Origin: Gammaproteobacteria bacterium
Lineage (GTDB): Bacteria > Pseudomonadota > Gammaproteobacteria > Pseudomonadales > Azotimanducaceae
Direction: 5' to 3'
Length of the DNA: 64,000 nt
NCBI GenBank assembly: GCA_026706935.1
Contig: JAPOXV010000018.1
Span: 186,001-250,000 of the forward strand
The translations under genes and the position numbers were made by a program. Position 1 is the first letter of the stretch, and every line of letters starts with the position of its first letter. Positions 1 through 9,034 of the stretch are shown in pieces. The notes below the pieces were generated by a model. It was given only the letters and a program-made list of their open reading frames with translations. It did no database searches and was not told where the DNA came from.

Positions 1-1
1 C

Positions 2-367
2 GGTATCAACGCGGTAAAAGGCGTCGAATTCGGAGAGGGGTTTTCCGTCGTTGAACTTCGTGGCAGCGAAAACCGCGATGAGATGGATGAATCTGGTTTC
101 GTTAGTAATAGCGCGGGTGGTGTACTTGGTGGCATTGCATCGGGTCAGGACATCACTCTGAGCGTCGCGCTGAAACCAACGTCGAGTATTGCAAAAGAAG
201 GGCAGACTCAGAATAAGAGTGGTGATGTGACAACCATCAGTACAACCGGGCGGCACGATCCCTGTGTCGGCATCCGAGCAACGCCGATCGTAGAAGCGAT
301 GGCAGCGTTGGTGCTAATGGATCACTGCTTGCGTGACCGTGCGCAGAATATGGATGTGGCACGCTAG
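2..367 (+). CDS. aroC: Chorismate synthase, C-terminal part (5' end outside window)
   Basis: This is the last ~121 residues of chorismate synthase, which converts EPSP to chorismate with reduced FMN in the shikimate pathway. The open frame runs in from base 2. Visible family motifs are the [11 protein letters not shown] stretch, the KPTSSI motif and the near-C-terminal [11 protein letters not shown] block followed by [11 protein letters not shown]. The reading frame ends at TAG 365-367. The downstream gene is 157 bases away, so the two need not share an operon. The identification is firm because the C-terminal signature is highly conserved; only the truncation by the window edge limits the call. 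Confidence 0.95.
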   Translation, partial: GINAVKGVEFGEGFSVVELRGSENRDEMDESGFVSNSAGGVLGGIASGQDITLSVALKPTSSIAKEGQTQNKSGDVTTISTTGRHDPCVGIRATPIVEAMAALVLMDHCLRDRAQNMDVAR

Positions 368-524
368 CTATTCGCTTGATTTGACCCTGCGTGGGGAGAA
401 CACGATCACTAGCAGTTCAGATTAGCAGGAGAAAGACGGGAACCAATCGTTTCTGTGCTTGGAAATTACCTTTCGACCCGCACCTAGAATAGTGAAATAA
501 TCAGGTTTATTCAGGGAAAACCGC

Positions 525-1343
525 ATGCGTGAGTCGGTTGCTACTAAATGTGTACTGTCAATTCTTGCAGTGTTTGCCGCTGGAATTAGCTCTGGTCAGA
601 GTAACTCAAGCATTCTTGAAGTCATTGAAGGTGGCGGCGTTGAGCCGACTGGAAACACGCTCGAATATTACGGTGCTGCTAGAGGTTATCTCGCGGAGCC
701 ACAAGGCGAAGGACCACACGGCTCGGTCATTTTGATTCATGAATGGAACGGGCTTGTTGATCGCGTGAGGCAGGTCGCAGATGCATTGGCTGCTCAAGGT
801 TACATTGCGCTCGCCGCTGATCTGTATTCAGGTCGCACCGGCTCCAATCCACAAGAGAACATGGCCTTGGTTCGGGAGACTCGTGGTAATCCTGAAGAAA
901 TAATCGCTAATCTCAATGCTGCGGTCGCTTATCTAAAGAATCGACAAGACTCAAACGGTCTAGTCGCGACTATAGGGTGGTGCTTCGGAGGAGGTGTTGC
1001 TCTTTCCTTTGCACTTGGAGGTGAACATCACGATGGTACAGCGATCTTTTATGGTCAACTCTTGGCGGATCCCACAGAACTAGCGAAGATCCACCATGAG
1101 ATTTTTGGTACCTTTGCGGGTCAGGATCGAGGGATTCCGGTAGAGCAGGTACACGCGTTTGTCGCTGCGCTTAACGAAGCGGGTATTCCGAACGACATAC
1201 ATATCTACGATCCCGTGCAACACGGATTCTGGCTCTACGTAGAACGTGATGCTGACACAAACCGTGAACCGGCAAAGGACACATGGGATCGCTTGAGCGC
1301 ATACTTCGAGAGAACATTGGAGCCAACGACAGAAACAGAGTAG
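525..1343 (+). CDS. Dienelactone hydrolase family protein, probably secreted
   Basis: This 272-residue alpha/beta hydrolase resembles the dienelactone hydrolase family. The N-terminus (residues 1-25) has a basic start, a hydrophobic core and small residues before QS, as in a Sec signal peptide. The nucleophile elbow is GWCFGGG (about residues 150-156), where Cys replaces the usual Ser as in carboxymethylenebutenolidase. A DLYSG block, GQDRGIPV (acid region) and the late QHGFW, which supplies the catalytic His, are all in order. The substrate is unknown; periplasmic paralogues of this family are common and mostly uncharacterised. Nothing links it to the sterol genes except position. The ATG at 525 is the only plausible start that keeps the signal peptide. 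Confidence 0.85.
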   Translation: MRESVATKCVLSILAVFAAGISSGQSNSSILEVIEGGGVEPTGNTLEYYGAARGYLAEPQGEGPHGSVILIHEWNGLVDRVRQVADALAAQGYIALAADLYSGRTGSNPQENMALVRETRGNPEEIIANLNAAVAYLKNRQDSNGLVATIGWCFGGGVALSFALGGEHHDGTAIFYGQLLADPTELAKIHHEIFGTFAGQDRGIPVEQVHAFVAALNEAGIPNDIHIYDPVQHGFWLYVERDADTNREPAKDTWDRLSAYFERTLEPTTETE

Positions 1344-1931
1344 GGAACTGATAGCGTTCTACCGGAATGACGCTGAACTTCGGACGAACCGCACATTCCT
1401 TTAGCGATGCTGATTCGGATCATTCCGACCGATTTACCGAGTAAATTGGTAGTCTGACCATCAATCTACTTAGAGGAAGAGTTCGCGACTCGATTCAGGA
1501 TTAGCGAGTCAGTTGTGTGAAGCGAGATCGGCGAAAATACAGTAAATTGGTTTCTTTTTCACGCCTCTGTCTGTCGCATCAGCGATGACGCTCCAACTGC
1601 TTTCATGGGCTCGATTTTTCATCTTTGCGACAGCAGCTTGCTAATATCGGACGATAAGAGGTTTCGACCGCAAGCACATGTCGAAATCGGTTTTATCCAC
1701 ACCGAAAACCCTGGCTAAGACACGCGTAGCTCGCGGGTTTTCACCGTCTACGCAGCTTTCGTGATCATGAACCCGATCGATAGCTCTTACGCTTCGCTCA
1801 ATTTTTAGGTCATCTCAGCTCTTGGCACCGTCTACGCGGTCAATTGAGCAACGGAAAAAGACACGTAACCACAGAAGATTGTCGGGCAGTATTTTTGCGA
1901 TAGTGTTTTTTTGTGAAATAAAGGCGAATAT
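1344..1931. other. Intergenic region without a recognisable gene, with short direct repeats
   Basis: No supported coding sequence is seen on either strand. It holds an 11-base direct repeat (AGTAAATTGGT at 1440-1450 and 1541-1551), a 12-base direct repeat (CACCGTCTACGC at 1742-1753 and 1826-1837) and a weak 6-bp inverted repeat (GACTCG 1487-1492 / CGAGTC 1505-1510). The significance is unknown. The promoter for the downstream squalene synthase lies just after it. Confidence 0.5.
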
Positions 1932-1962
1932 TTGACTTTTAACATGACGATAACGTTAAATA
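1932..1962 (+). promoter_or_regulatory. Candidate sigma-70-like promoter of squalene synthase with embedded palindrome
   Basis: TTGACT at 1932-1937 is a close match to a -35 box. A TAAATA at 1957-1962 (19-base spacer) or TTAAAT at 1956-1961 (18-base spacer) could be the -10. The 8-base palindrome TAACGTTA (1951-1958) overlaps the -10 and could be half of an operator. A start of transcription near 1969 would place the leader just upstream of the proposed start codon at 1997. Confidence 0.45.
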
Positions 1963-1996
1963 TAGCTACTTAAAGTAATTTCTTGCAGGAATCAGC

Positions 1997-3046
1997 ATTC
2001 AGCGTTCGATTCAATCTCAACTGGATCAACATGCGGATCGCGATCCGTATCTAGAGTATCAGAGAAACGCGTTAGAACACGTATCGAGAACTTTCGCGTT
2101 AACCATCCCTCTCCTGCCAAGACAGGTTCGTCACGTAATCGGTAACGCGTATTTATTGTGTCGTATTGCGGACACGATCGAGGACGAACCCACGCTCGAC
2201 GTTTCCCGGAAACGAGACTTCCTCGGTCGCTTTGCAGAGGTTGTCCAACGTCAGACTGCAAGCGACTCATTCGCGCACGAACTTGCAGGTCTTTTATCGG
2301 AAGCGACGAATCCAGGTGAAAGGGATCTTGCCCAAAACGCTAGTTCCGTCATCGACTTCCACAAAAAACTACCAATCGGTCAACGTAAACCGATCGAACG
2401 ATGCATTGAAATCATGTGTAACGGAATGTCAGAGTTTGTTGAAACAGGTGAGACTGGACTTCCGACGATGGAACACGTTGAGCGTTACTGTTACTACGTC
2501 GCCGGAGTCGTTGGTGAAATGATCACGGATGTTCTCAGCGACTATTCATCAGCAATTAGCGAACAACGTGATGAACTGTCTCAGTTATCCGTCAGATTTG
2601 GGCGAGGGCTCCAATTGGTGAATATCCTCAAAGATCATCGGGAGGATCGTCGCAGAGGCGTGACGTGGTTACCTCGTAGAATCTTGAACACACGAAGTCG
2701 AGATTCCGCCGAGGAGTTTGAAACGAGTCTCGAAAGAAGAATCATGCACATCGTTCGAGTTGCTCAAAGCGATCTTGAAGCGGCAATTCGGTACGTGGAA
2801 TTGATTCCAGTCAGAGAGCGCGGAGTGCGTGCGTTTCTTGTCATCACGATTGGCCTTGCGGTGTTGACGTTACGACGCATCAATTCGAATCCTGGTTTTC
2901 GTCGCGGAGATGATGTCAAGATCTCACGTCGCCAGGTTTACGCAACGGTTGCAACGACACCTGTTGCGATTCGGTCGAACGTTGCATTGAAGTGGATATT
3001 TGATCGTTTGAAACCTGGCTTAGTCGCCACTTCGGAAACTCTCTAA
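1997..3046 (+). CDS. Squalene synthase (farnesyl-diphosphate farnesyltransferase), probable AUU start
   Basis: This protein joins two farnesyl diphosphates head to head into squalene, the entry into sterol synthesis. Both Asp-rich motifs of trans-isoprenyl head-to-head synthases are present: DTIEDE (residue ~59) and DHRED (residue ~213), with the RRRGVTWLP context expected of squalene synthase. The conserved N-terminal block YQRNALEHVSRTFALTIPLL lies upstream of the first canonical start codon (TTG 2156), so that codon cannot be the true start. The open frame begins after a TAA at 1976-1978 and has no ATG, GTG or TTG before the block. ATT at 1997 sits 6 bases after AGGA (1987-1990) and gives ~349 residues, normal for bacterial members; ATC 1991 and CTG 2021 are alternatives. 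No C-terminal membrane anchor is seen. The gene converges with the sterol operon. The function is confident; the start is inferred. Confidence 0.9.
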   Translation: MQRSIQSQLDQHADRDPYLEYQRNALEHVSRTFALTIPLLPRQVRHVIGNAYLLCRIADTIEDEPTLDVSRKRDFLGRFAEVVQRQTASDSFAHELAGLLSEATNPGERDLAQNASSVIDFHKKLPIGQRKPIERCIEIMCNGMSEFVETGETGLPTMEHVERYCYYVAGVVGEMITDVLSDYSSAISEQRDELSQLSVRFGRGLQLVNILKDHREDRRRGVTWLPRRILNTRSRDSAEEFETSLERRIMHIVRVAQSDLEAAIRYVELIPVRERGVRAFLVITIGLAVLTLRRINSNPGFRRGDDVKISRRQVYATVATTPVAIRSNVALKWIFDRLKPGLVATSETL

Positions 3047-3147
3047 GAGCAACTGAGTCCCGCGTTCATACTTGTTCATTCGCGATTACACGTTCCTCAT
3101 CGAGAATGACGAGTACTTCGATTACGTTTCTCAAGCAGAGCGGTGCT

Positions 3148-6100
3148 TCAATGGCTGTGCACTTGCGACATGGTTTCGACTTCTGATTCAACAGCGTTTT
3201 GGGCCGTAAGTTTTTGTCGATATCGTCGGCGCCGTTCATAGAGTCCGAGCGCATGAAGCGGGAAATATTGGCGATACAGTACGTAATCTAATAGCGCAGT
3301 CCGAAAGAACACACCTGCCATGTCTTGTCGAGGCCAAGTACCGTCATTGGTTTGTGAATCGACAAGATATTGGATCCCGCGAGAAATAGCGGTCCAGTTC
3401 GAATCGTTCGACTCCAAAAGCGCGATGAGAGCCCACGCAGTTTGTACGACTTGACTCTCAGCATGATCCACGAACTCCGCCGTTTGACACCCAGAGTGGT
3501 GTTCACCCCAACCTCCGTCCGCGTGTTGTCGAGCCAGCAACCAATTGGCAGCGGTTCGAACAGCCGGATCACTCTCCGGAGCGCCTGTTGCGAGAAGCCC
3601 TCGTATTCCGAACATCGTCCCATAAATGTATTGCACACCCCAAACGCCCCGCCACGATCCATCGTCGTTCTGTTCTCGACGAAGCCAAACACTTCCTCGG
3701 TTCATTGCGCCCTTCAATTCGGGATTCGATAGCATAGGGTAATGCTTATCAATTTCAGCGAGCGCCGCTAAGCACGAAGCCGTACATTCGACGTAAGACT
3801 TTTCCGTCATTGATTCGCCGAACATTTCAGCCGGATTCATCCACTCTAAATCAATTGGCGACCGATTCGCTTCATAGCTTCCGAATCCCCCATTCTTATT
3901 CTGGCATCGCAACATAAACTCGATCGCTTGCGAGAACATGCGGGAATCGCATGTTCGCGGTTCAGTCGAGAGTATTCCGAGTGTCGCTTCGGCTGTACAG
4001 TCGGACACGGGCCAACCATGCCAAATACCAGCAAAGCACCACCCACCTTTAGGGTCATTTCGAAACGCGTTTTCGTATCCATCGAAACTGTCGGTAATTT
4101 GTTGCGATTTCAGAAAGTCCATACCGAGTTTCGTTGATGCTGCTAAACCTTCGTAGGTCTGGACGGTTGCGAGCGCCTGCAGGCTGAATCCAGTATCCCA
4201 CGACGCACTTCGGGCACCCGTTACACGGATTCCGCGAATCTCATCCTCCCACATCCAATCGTCGAGTTTTGAAAAAGCACGCTGCGCATCGATGTCGTCG
4301 TGATCATGAAGCCACAATGCGAGGATGTTCAGAAACCCACTAACAGGCGAGATGCTCGTATGACTTGAACTAGCAAGTTCCCACCGTATTCGTTCCAGCA
4401 TGTCGTCAACGCAGCGTTTACGTAGTCCCCTGTAATGGATACGTTCATAGAGTCGTATCAGGCGATATCCAATTTGAAGCAACCGTGTCGGCTCAGCGAA
4501 TAGATCCCCTTTCCTCAGCAACAGTCGTGATTTCGCGAATTCAGCGTGTTCGAAATCTTGGCCGTAAAGTTCATCACGTAGTTCGCCAATCAGTTGCGAC
4601 TTCCGTACTCGATGTCTGCTCGCATAAACGACTGCCATCGCCATGTAAATCAACCGCGTATGGCAATACCACTTTGAAGGGTGCAGTGGCAACCATCTTG
4701 GTAGTCGCCATAGCTCCGGAAGAACAGCGTTTAGACCCTCCCATTCGTAAAGATTCAAAACGGACAACCAGAATTTCCCCCAGCTGGGAATCTGCAATAC
4801 ACCTTCTGTCCGAATGAATTCACCGGCATCTGCGATCAGTTCATCGTCTCGCGAAAGACCCAACATCCGCGCAGCGACATAAACCAGTGTCGTAACGAAG
4901 AGGTAGGGTTGCGAGTGATCATGTAATCCCCACATACCACCCGCCAATCGGGAAGCGGCAAATTGACGCAACAGAAGTCGCTGTCGGTTTTCGCTAATTG
5001 GCTTCCCAAGAACGTGGTGAAGTAGCACGTATTGAGCGCTCAACATCGGACACCAAACCATTTCTCCTTCCCAGCTACCATCGTCTGCTTGTATGCTCAA
5101 CAAGTGTGCTACAGCCTTGTCAATTACGTCGCTGACATCAATGGATGTCTCGTGATAAGAAGAAGTACGTGAATGAGTATTACCTTTGACGGTTTGCATC
5201 GAAGTTAATAGTGCACGTGACAGCTGATCGTGAGCCTGAATACGACGTTGTTCCGTCGACAATTTGGGTTTACGTAATGTTTGTGAACCACGAATAAAGC
5301 CCCCAATCCGTTCTGTCAATGCAGCAACGAGACCCCGGACTGGTCGCCATGGGTCCGGATTGGTCGAAATCGGAAACGACTTCAGGATCGCTCGTGCGAC
5401 AATTCCGAAGAATGTAACGGCGAGGCGAAAGACAGACGTGTCTTCGCACGCGAGCAGCTGCATCGTGCGTTCGCGCTTTGTATGACTAACGCGCCATGTT
5501 CGGTAAACCTCGTTCCGCAATGCTGCGGCTTCCTTTCGGTAGTCGACGAAGACCTCATATAGACCCATCGCAAGAAGCTCGGGCGCACGTGTTGCCGCGA
5601 GACGACGTCTCTCGAAAGTTGGAAAACTCTCGTTGTCTGCGAGTTCATAGGCATCACCAAATCCGAGTGTCATCCCCACTGCTGTTAAAGGGTGGTAATT
5701 ACCAGCGGCATCGCCAATCAGCACTCTTTTTGAATTTCCATACGTAAAACGAGGTCGAATCTCGTTTCCGGCTGCTTGAAATCGACCGTCACGTAGAGCC
5801 GAGACGAACGCTTCTCGTATGTCGCGAGGTAATAGATCGCCGTAGGATTCCGTTAATGCGCTCACACGCTCTGACGGGTTCCAAAGGGACAACGGCACGT
5901 CGACGATGATGCGAACGCGACCTTCGCCAAGCTGAAACATTAATATCGGACCCGGTCCACCTAAGAGCACATGTCCGTAGTCTGTGAATGGAACGCTCAC
6001 GCCTTCAACCAACACCCCGATCATCCGCGAACAAACGAGGCGTTCAGACGCTAGACCTAATGAGCGACGAACGATCGATGAACGTCCATCCGCGCCGACG

Positions 6101-6543
6101 ATTCTCGGCGCATTTACTTCGCGACTGAATCCTTCGTGCTTGAATACGATGAGACCGTCGTCAACCTCGCGAACTTTTGCAGGTTGGAAGCAATCGATAT
6201 CGCTCGATTTTGCGATCGCGGAATGCATCGCTGCGACCAACGCTGAATGCTCGAACGTCAGACCAACCGTGTCTTGGGCATACGGCAACAGGATCGGATC
6301 GGATTGATCCTCGGGCGTAACGACGAAACCTTTGCCGATGCTGCCATGGCCACATGGCTCGAGACGAACGCTGACATTCTCCAACATTCGTAACGCAGGT
6401 GGATGTAGCCACTCACCGGCTAAGCGAGTCGATGCTTTGGGATTACCTTCAAAGAGCGCGACTCGAGCGCCTTTTTGCGCATGAGCGATCGCACACAAGC
6501 TGCCAATCGGTCCCGCACCAACGATGGCAATGTCATACTTCAT
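3148..6543 (-). CDS. Squalene monooxygenase - oxidosqualene cyclase fusion
   Basis: One uninterrupted 1131-residue frame carries two successive sterol enzymes. Residues 1-~420 are an FAD-dependent squalene epoxidase: the dinucleotide motif GAGPIG at 9-14, a GADGRSS block, and the GD motif GDAAGNYHPLTAVGMT near 277. After a linker (~420-475) comes an oxidosqualene cyclase to ~1110. It shows the QW-type repeats (for example QNKNGGFG and QNDDGSW), the WYCHTR motif, and SDCTAE with the catalytic Asp at residue 848. SDCTAE marks oxidosqualene cyclases; squalene-hopene cyclases carry a DxDD motif instead. The residue two before the Asp is Val, as in lanosterol synthases, not the Ile of cycloartenol synthase. 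The two enzymes are normally separate polypeptides. An internal Met at 449 lies in the linker, but no Shine-Dalgarno sequence precedes it. This is the last gene of the minus-strand operon, 11 bases after CYP51. Confidence 0.93.
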   Translation of the reverse strand: MKYDIAIVGAGPIGSLCAIAHAQKGARVALFEGNPKASTRLAGEWLHPPALRMLENVSVRLEPCGHGSIGKGFVVTPEDQSDPILLPYAQDTVGLTFEHSALVAAMHSAIAKSSDIDCFQPAKVREVDDGLIVFKHEGFSREVNAPRIVGADGRSSIVRRSLGLASERLVCSRMIGVLVEGVSVPFTDYGHVLLGGPGPILMFQLGEGRVRIIVDVPLSLWNPSERVSALTESYGDLLPRDIREAFVSALRDGRFQAAGNEIRPRFTYGNSKRVLIGDAAGNYHPLTAVGMTLGFGDAYELADNESFPTFERRRLAATRAPELLAMGLYEVFVDYRKEAAALRNEVYRTWRVSHTKRERTMQLLACEDTSVFRLAVTFFGIVARAILKSFPISTNPDPWRPVRGLVAALTERIGGFIRGSQTLRKPKLSTEQRRIQAHDQLSRALLTSMQTVKGNTHSRTSSYHETSIDVSDVIDKAVAHLLSIQADDGSWEGEMVWCPMLSAQYVLLHHVLGKPISENRQRLLLRQFAASRLAGGMWGLHDHSQPYLFVTTLVYVAARMLGLSRDDELIADAGEFIRTEGVLQIPSWGKFWLSVLNLYEWEGLNAVLPELWRLPRWLPLHPSKWYCHTRLIYMAMAVVYASRHRVRKSQLIGELRDELYGQDFEHAEFAKSRLLLRKGDLFAEPTRLLQIGYRLIRLYERIHYRGLRKRCVDDMLERIRWELASSSHTSISPVSGFLNILALWLHDHDDIDAQRAFSKLDDWMWEDEIRGIRVTGARSASWDTGFSLQALATVQTYEGLAASTKLGMDFLKSQQITDSFDGYENAFRNDPKGGWCFAGIWHGWPVSDCTAEATLGILSTEPRTCDSRMFSQAIEFMLRCQNKNGGFGSYEANRSPIDLEWMNPAEMFGESMTEKSYVECTASCLAALAEIDKHYPMLSNPELKGAMNRGSVWLRREQNDDGSWRGVWGVQYIYGTMFGIRGLLATGAPESDPAVRTAANWLLARQHADGGWGEHHSGCQTAEFVDHAESQVVQTAWALIALLESNDSNWTAISRGIQYLVDSQTNDGTWPRQDMAGVFFRTALLDYVLYRQYFPLHALGLYERRRRYRQKLTAQNAVESEVETMSQVHSH

Positions 6544-6554
6544 GGCATTGCGAT

Positions 6555-7949
6555 CTAGTTAAAAACACTAGCCTCTGTTCGGCGCCTGTATCGAAGTCGA
6601 CAAGGTTCTTGAGGACCGGTCACCCAGCTACCGTAATTCGGAACCGGGAAGACCGATGGGAGCGTGAAGTCAAATCGGTCTAGTAGAACCGTCCACAGCG
6701 CTTTGATCTGCATGATGGCAAAGTTCTTGCCCATACAGCGATGTTTGCCGCCCCCGAATCCGATCAACGCGTATTGGTGTGTTTTGTCCTCGTTTCTCGG
6801 CGTGGCAAATCGGTCCGGGTCAAATACATCCGGATTCGCGAACACCTCCTTCAATTTATGCGATACTGCTGGCGACACCATCGCGAGGGTTCCCTCCGGA
6901 ACGACCTGGCCACGATACGTGAGCGAACGTACGACTTTACGAATCAGAAGGATCAACGGTGGGTGCAACCGCTCACTCTCTCGCACGACATTTTCAATCA
7001 ACCGCTGTTCATTGAGCGTTGCTAGTGTCATGTCATCACCAGCCTCGTACACTCGCTGAATTTCAGCTCGAACGCGATCAAGATAGCTGGACGCACGAAC
7101 CAATTCGAGACCCATCCACGTTGCCAAGACTGCGCTTGTGTGTTGTCCCGCAAATAACGCGGTTAAGAGAATTCCGGAAATTTCGTCATCTGTTAACGCC
7201 CGACCATTCTTGTAACGCGCGAGCATCAACGCGCCCATGAAATCCTCAAATTCCGTGCCTGTTTCGCGACGCTCCGCCATGATGCGACCAAAAATCTCAA
7301 CGACTTTCTCACGCGCTCTGTCTCTACGTCTATGCGATGGTATCGGTAGGCGTGGAAAAAAGAACCCAATGGTGTTGATGCCGTTCTGTAGTTCGTGATA
7401 GGCTGCGGCAAATCCGGCGTCAACTTCGCGACGTGCCTCTTCACCTAATAAACAACGAGAGGCAATGTTGACCGTTAACTGATTCATCGCAACGGGGAGG
7501 TCCAATTCACCTTCATTTCCCAGCTTGTCTGCGAAACTTGATGCCTCGTCGTACATGATCGACGCGAACCGAGCCATGTTCGACTGTCGAAGCGCAGGGA
7601 ACAAGAAACCTAGTTGCTCGGTCATCTTCTCGGGTTCGACATCGTACGCTACGCCGCGGCCGAATATGGGGACCGTAAATCTGTACACCGATTTCGGGTC
7701 AAGTTGGTCGTCCGACGCACCAAAGTAGGCGTCGTGCGACGTCGGACCACTAAAAAGTGCAAAACGTTTCGGACCGAGATTGAACTGGAACAGATCGCCG
7801 TTCTCAGCGGCACCTCGAAGTAGCATCGCGATGGGGTCTTCCTGAAATTCCGTAAGGTGCCCGAGGAAAGGCCATCCGCCGGACAAACGCGGCATTGCGG
7901 AGCCGCCATGGGTCGCAGTTCCGCCCGCGAGCGGTTTAAGTTCGACCAT
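6555..7949 (-). CDS. Cytochrome P450 CYP51, sterol 14-alpha-demethylase
   Basis: This 464-residue P450 matches CYP51, which removes the 14-alpha-methyl of lanosterol-type sterols. The I-helix motif is FAGQHTSA, characteristic of CYP51; the ExxR is ESERLHPP, and the heme loop is FGGGKHRCMGKNFA with the Cys ligand at residue 405. The start is taken as the ATG at 7949, preceded by a strong AAGGAG four bases upstream; a longer frame to 8012 would run back into the reductase gene and has no such site. No N-terminal membrane anchor is evident, as in other bacterial CYP51s. It lies 8 bases after the delta14-reductase stop, so the two are translated from one transcript. The product would be the delta14 intermediate that the neighbour reduces. 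Confidence 0.92.
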   Translation of the reverse strand: MVELKPLAGGTATHGGSAMPRLSGGWPFLGHLTEFQEDPIAMLLRGAAENGDLFQFNLGPKRFALFSGPTSHDAYFGASDDQLDPKSVYRFTVPIFGRGVAYDVEPEKMTEQLGFLFPALRQSNMARFASIMYDEASSFADKLGNEGELDLPVAMNQLTVNIASRCLLGEEARREVDAGFAAAYHELQNGINTIGFFFPRLPIPSHRRRDRAREKVVEIFGRIMAERRETGTEFEDFMGALMLARYKNGRALTDDEISGILLTALFAGQHTSAVLATWMGLELVRASSYLDRVRAEIQRVYEAGDDMTLATLNEQRLIENVVRESERLHPPLILLIRKVVRSLTYRGQVVPEGTLAMVSPAVSHKLKEVFANPDVFDPDRFATPRNEDKTHQYALIGFGGGKHRCMGKNFAIMQIKALWTVLLDRFDFTLPSVFPVPNYGSWVTGPQEPCRLRYRRRTEASVFN

Positions 7950-7957
7950 ATGACTCC

Positions 7958-9034
7958 TTAGTAAACATAGGGGACCATGGCGAAGCGAACGCGCTGGGTA
8001 TATCGTTCCCAAAGTTCACCGTATTTCTCCCGACATCGCCGCTCGTCACGAATCGACCGGTGTACAAGCAATCCGGTCAACCAGATCGGTAACAGATAGG
8101 GAATCCAAGATTCAAATCCAATCGTCAATGTAAATGCGAGGTAAATACAGATTTCACCGGTGTAGTTAAGGTGTCGACCAATCCCCCAAAAACCCGATAC
8201 AAGGAGCCGTCCATCGAGAGCCTCGGCAGGCTTGCCCCATATCTCGATGTTAGTTTCCCGTTTAAATCGGTGTTTTTGCTGGTTCGCTCCGCGAAACATC
8301 CAGAAACCGAAGACAAAGAGGGCGACCAAACCGATTGCCGCACCGATTGATAGATCGGTTTGTGCGTGGATCAACCACCACCCACCGATGCAGTAAAAGA
8401 ACGGTACTAGTACATAGTCACCCCATACGAGCATCCATCCAAAACGCTCGCTGACTATGTCCCAGGTATGCACCATTCCGTACTCAAACTGGAAGTAATT
8501 GATAACGTAGATGAGCGTAAATATCTGATATAGCGTCATCGCGAGCGACAATCGGCCGTAGGTTTCGAACTGCACGATTGCAAAGGACAAATTGAATAGC
8601 GCTAGCGCGATGAGAGAAGGGCGATAGCTGAAGAACTTCAAGTCGATGCCAAAGTAGACGGGATTCAGATCTCGCCCATAGAAGAAATCCCGCAAGACGC
8701 TATTACCTACGACTGGGCGTCCTTGCCAAAAAAGAAAACCAGAGAGTGCGAACGCGATCGCATTGGCAACGACGAATAACTCTAAAAAACGTGTATGAAT
8801 GTCACCAATTGCAAGCCAGCCCAATGCATGAAGCGCGGTAACGATGATCAACGTAAGGACGAGTAACGTTGCGCCATTGAGACGAAAGTCTCTGGATACA
8901 CCTTCGTTATCGGTAAGTTCAACACGGCGCCCGGGTAGGACTTTTGAACCTACGAACAACGCGACGACGAACAACAGTGCAATGACCACTGCCTCGAGCA
9001 TGTTTCTCGTCGATAGGACGAGTAACTCGTTCAT
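7958..9034 (-). CDS. Delta14-sterol reductase (ERG24/C14SR family), integral membrane
   Basis: This 358-residue polytopic membrane protein belongs to the ERG4/ERG24 sterol reductase family. The C-terminal signature is clear: a hydrophobic block followed by HRSIRDERRCREKYGELWER and the terminal VPYVY. An earlier GRHLNYTGEI block is the NADPH/sterol site region of the family. About 8-10 hydrophobic helices are visible. The family reduces the C14-C15 double bond left by CYP51 and uses NADPH; a bacterial member from Methylomicrobium has a known structure. The start overlaps the Rieske gene stop by 4 bases (ATGA), and CYP51 follows after 8 bases. The pathway context supports the 14-reductase assignment over C7 or C24 reductases. 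Confidence 0.88.
   Translation of the reverse strand: MNELLVLSTRNMLEAVVIALLFVVALFVGSKVLPGRRVELTDNEGVSRDFRLNGATLLVLTLIIVTALHALGWLAIGDIHTRFLELFVVANAIAFALSGFLFWQGRPVVGNSVLRDFFYGRDLNPVYFGIDLKFFSYRPSLIALALFNLSFAIVQFETYGRLSLAMTLYQIFTLIYVINYFQFEYGMVHTWDIVSERFGWMLVWGDYVLVPFFYCIGGWWLIHAQTDLSIGAAIGLVALFVFGFWMFRGANQQKHRFKRETNIEIWGKPAEALDGRLLVSGFWGIGRHLNYTGEICIYLAFTLTIGFESWIPYLLPIWLTGLLVHRSIRDERRCREKYGELWERYTQRVRFAMVPYVY

Noticed and set aside
3288-3692. Open frames antisense to or out of frame with the cyclase domain
   Set aside because: Shadow frames of the large fusion gene with no homology signs.
7950-8012. Upstream extension of CYP51
   Set aside because: It lies inside the delta14-reductase gene, while ATG 7949 has a strong AAGGAG site just ahead.
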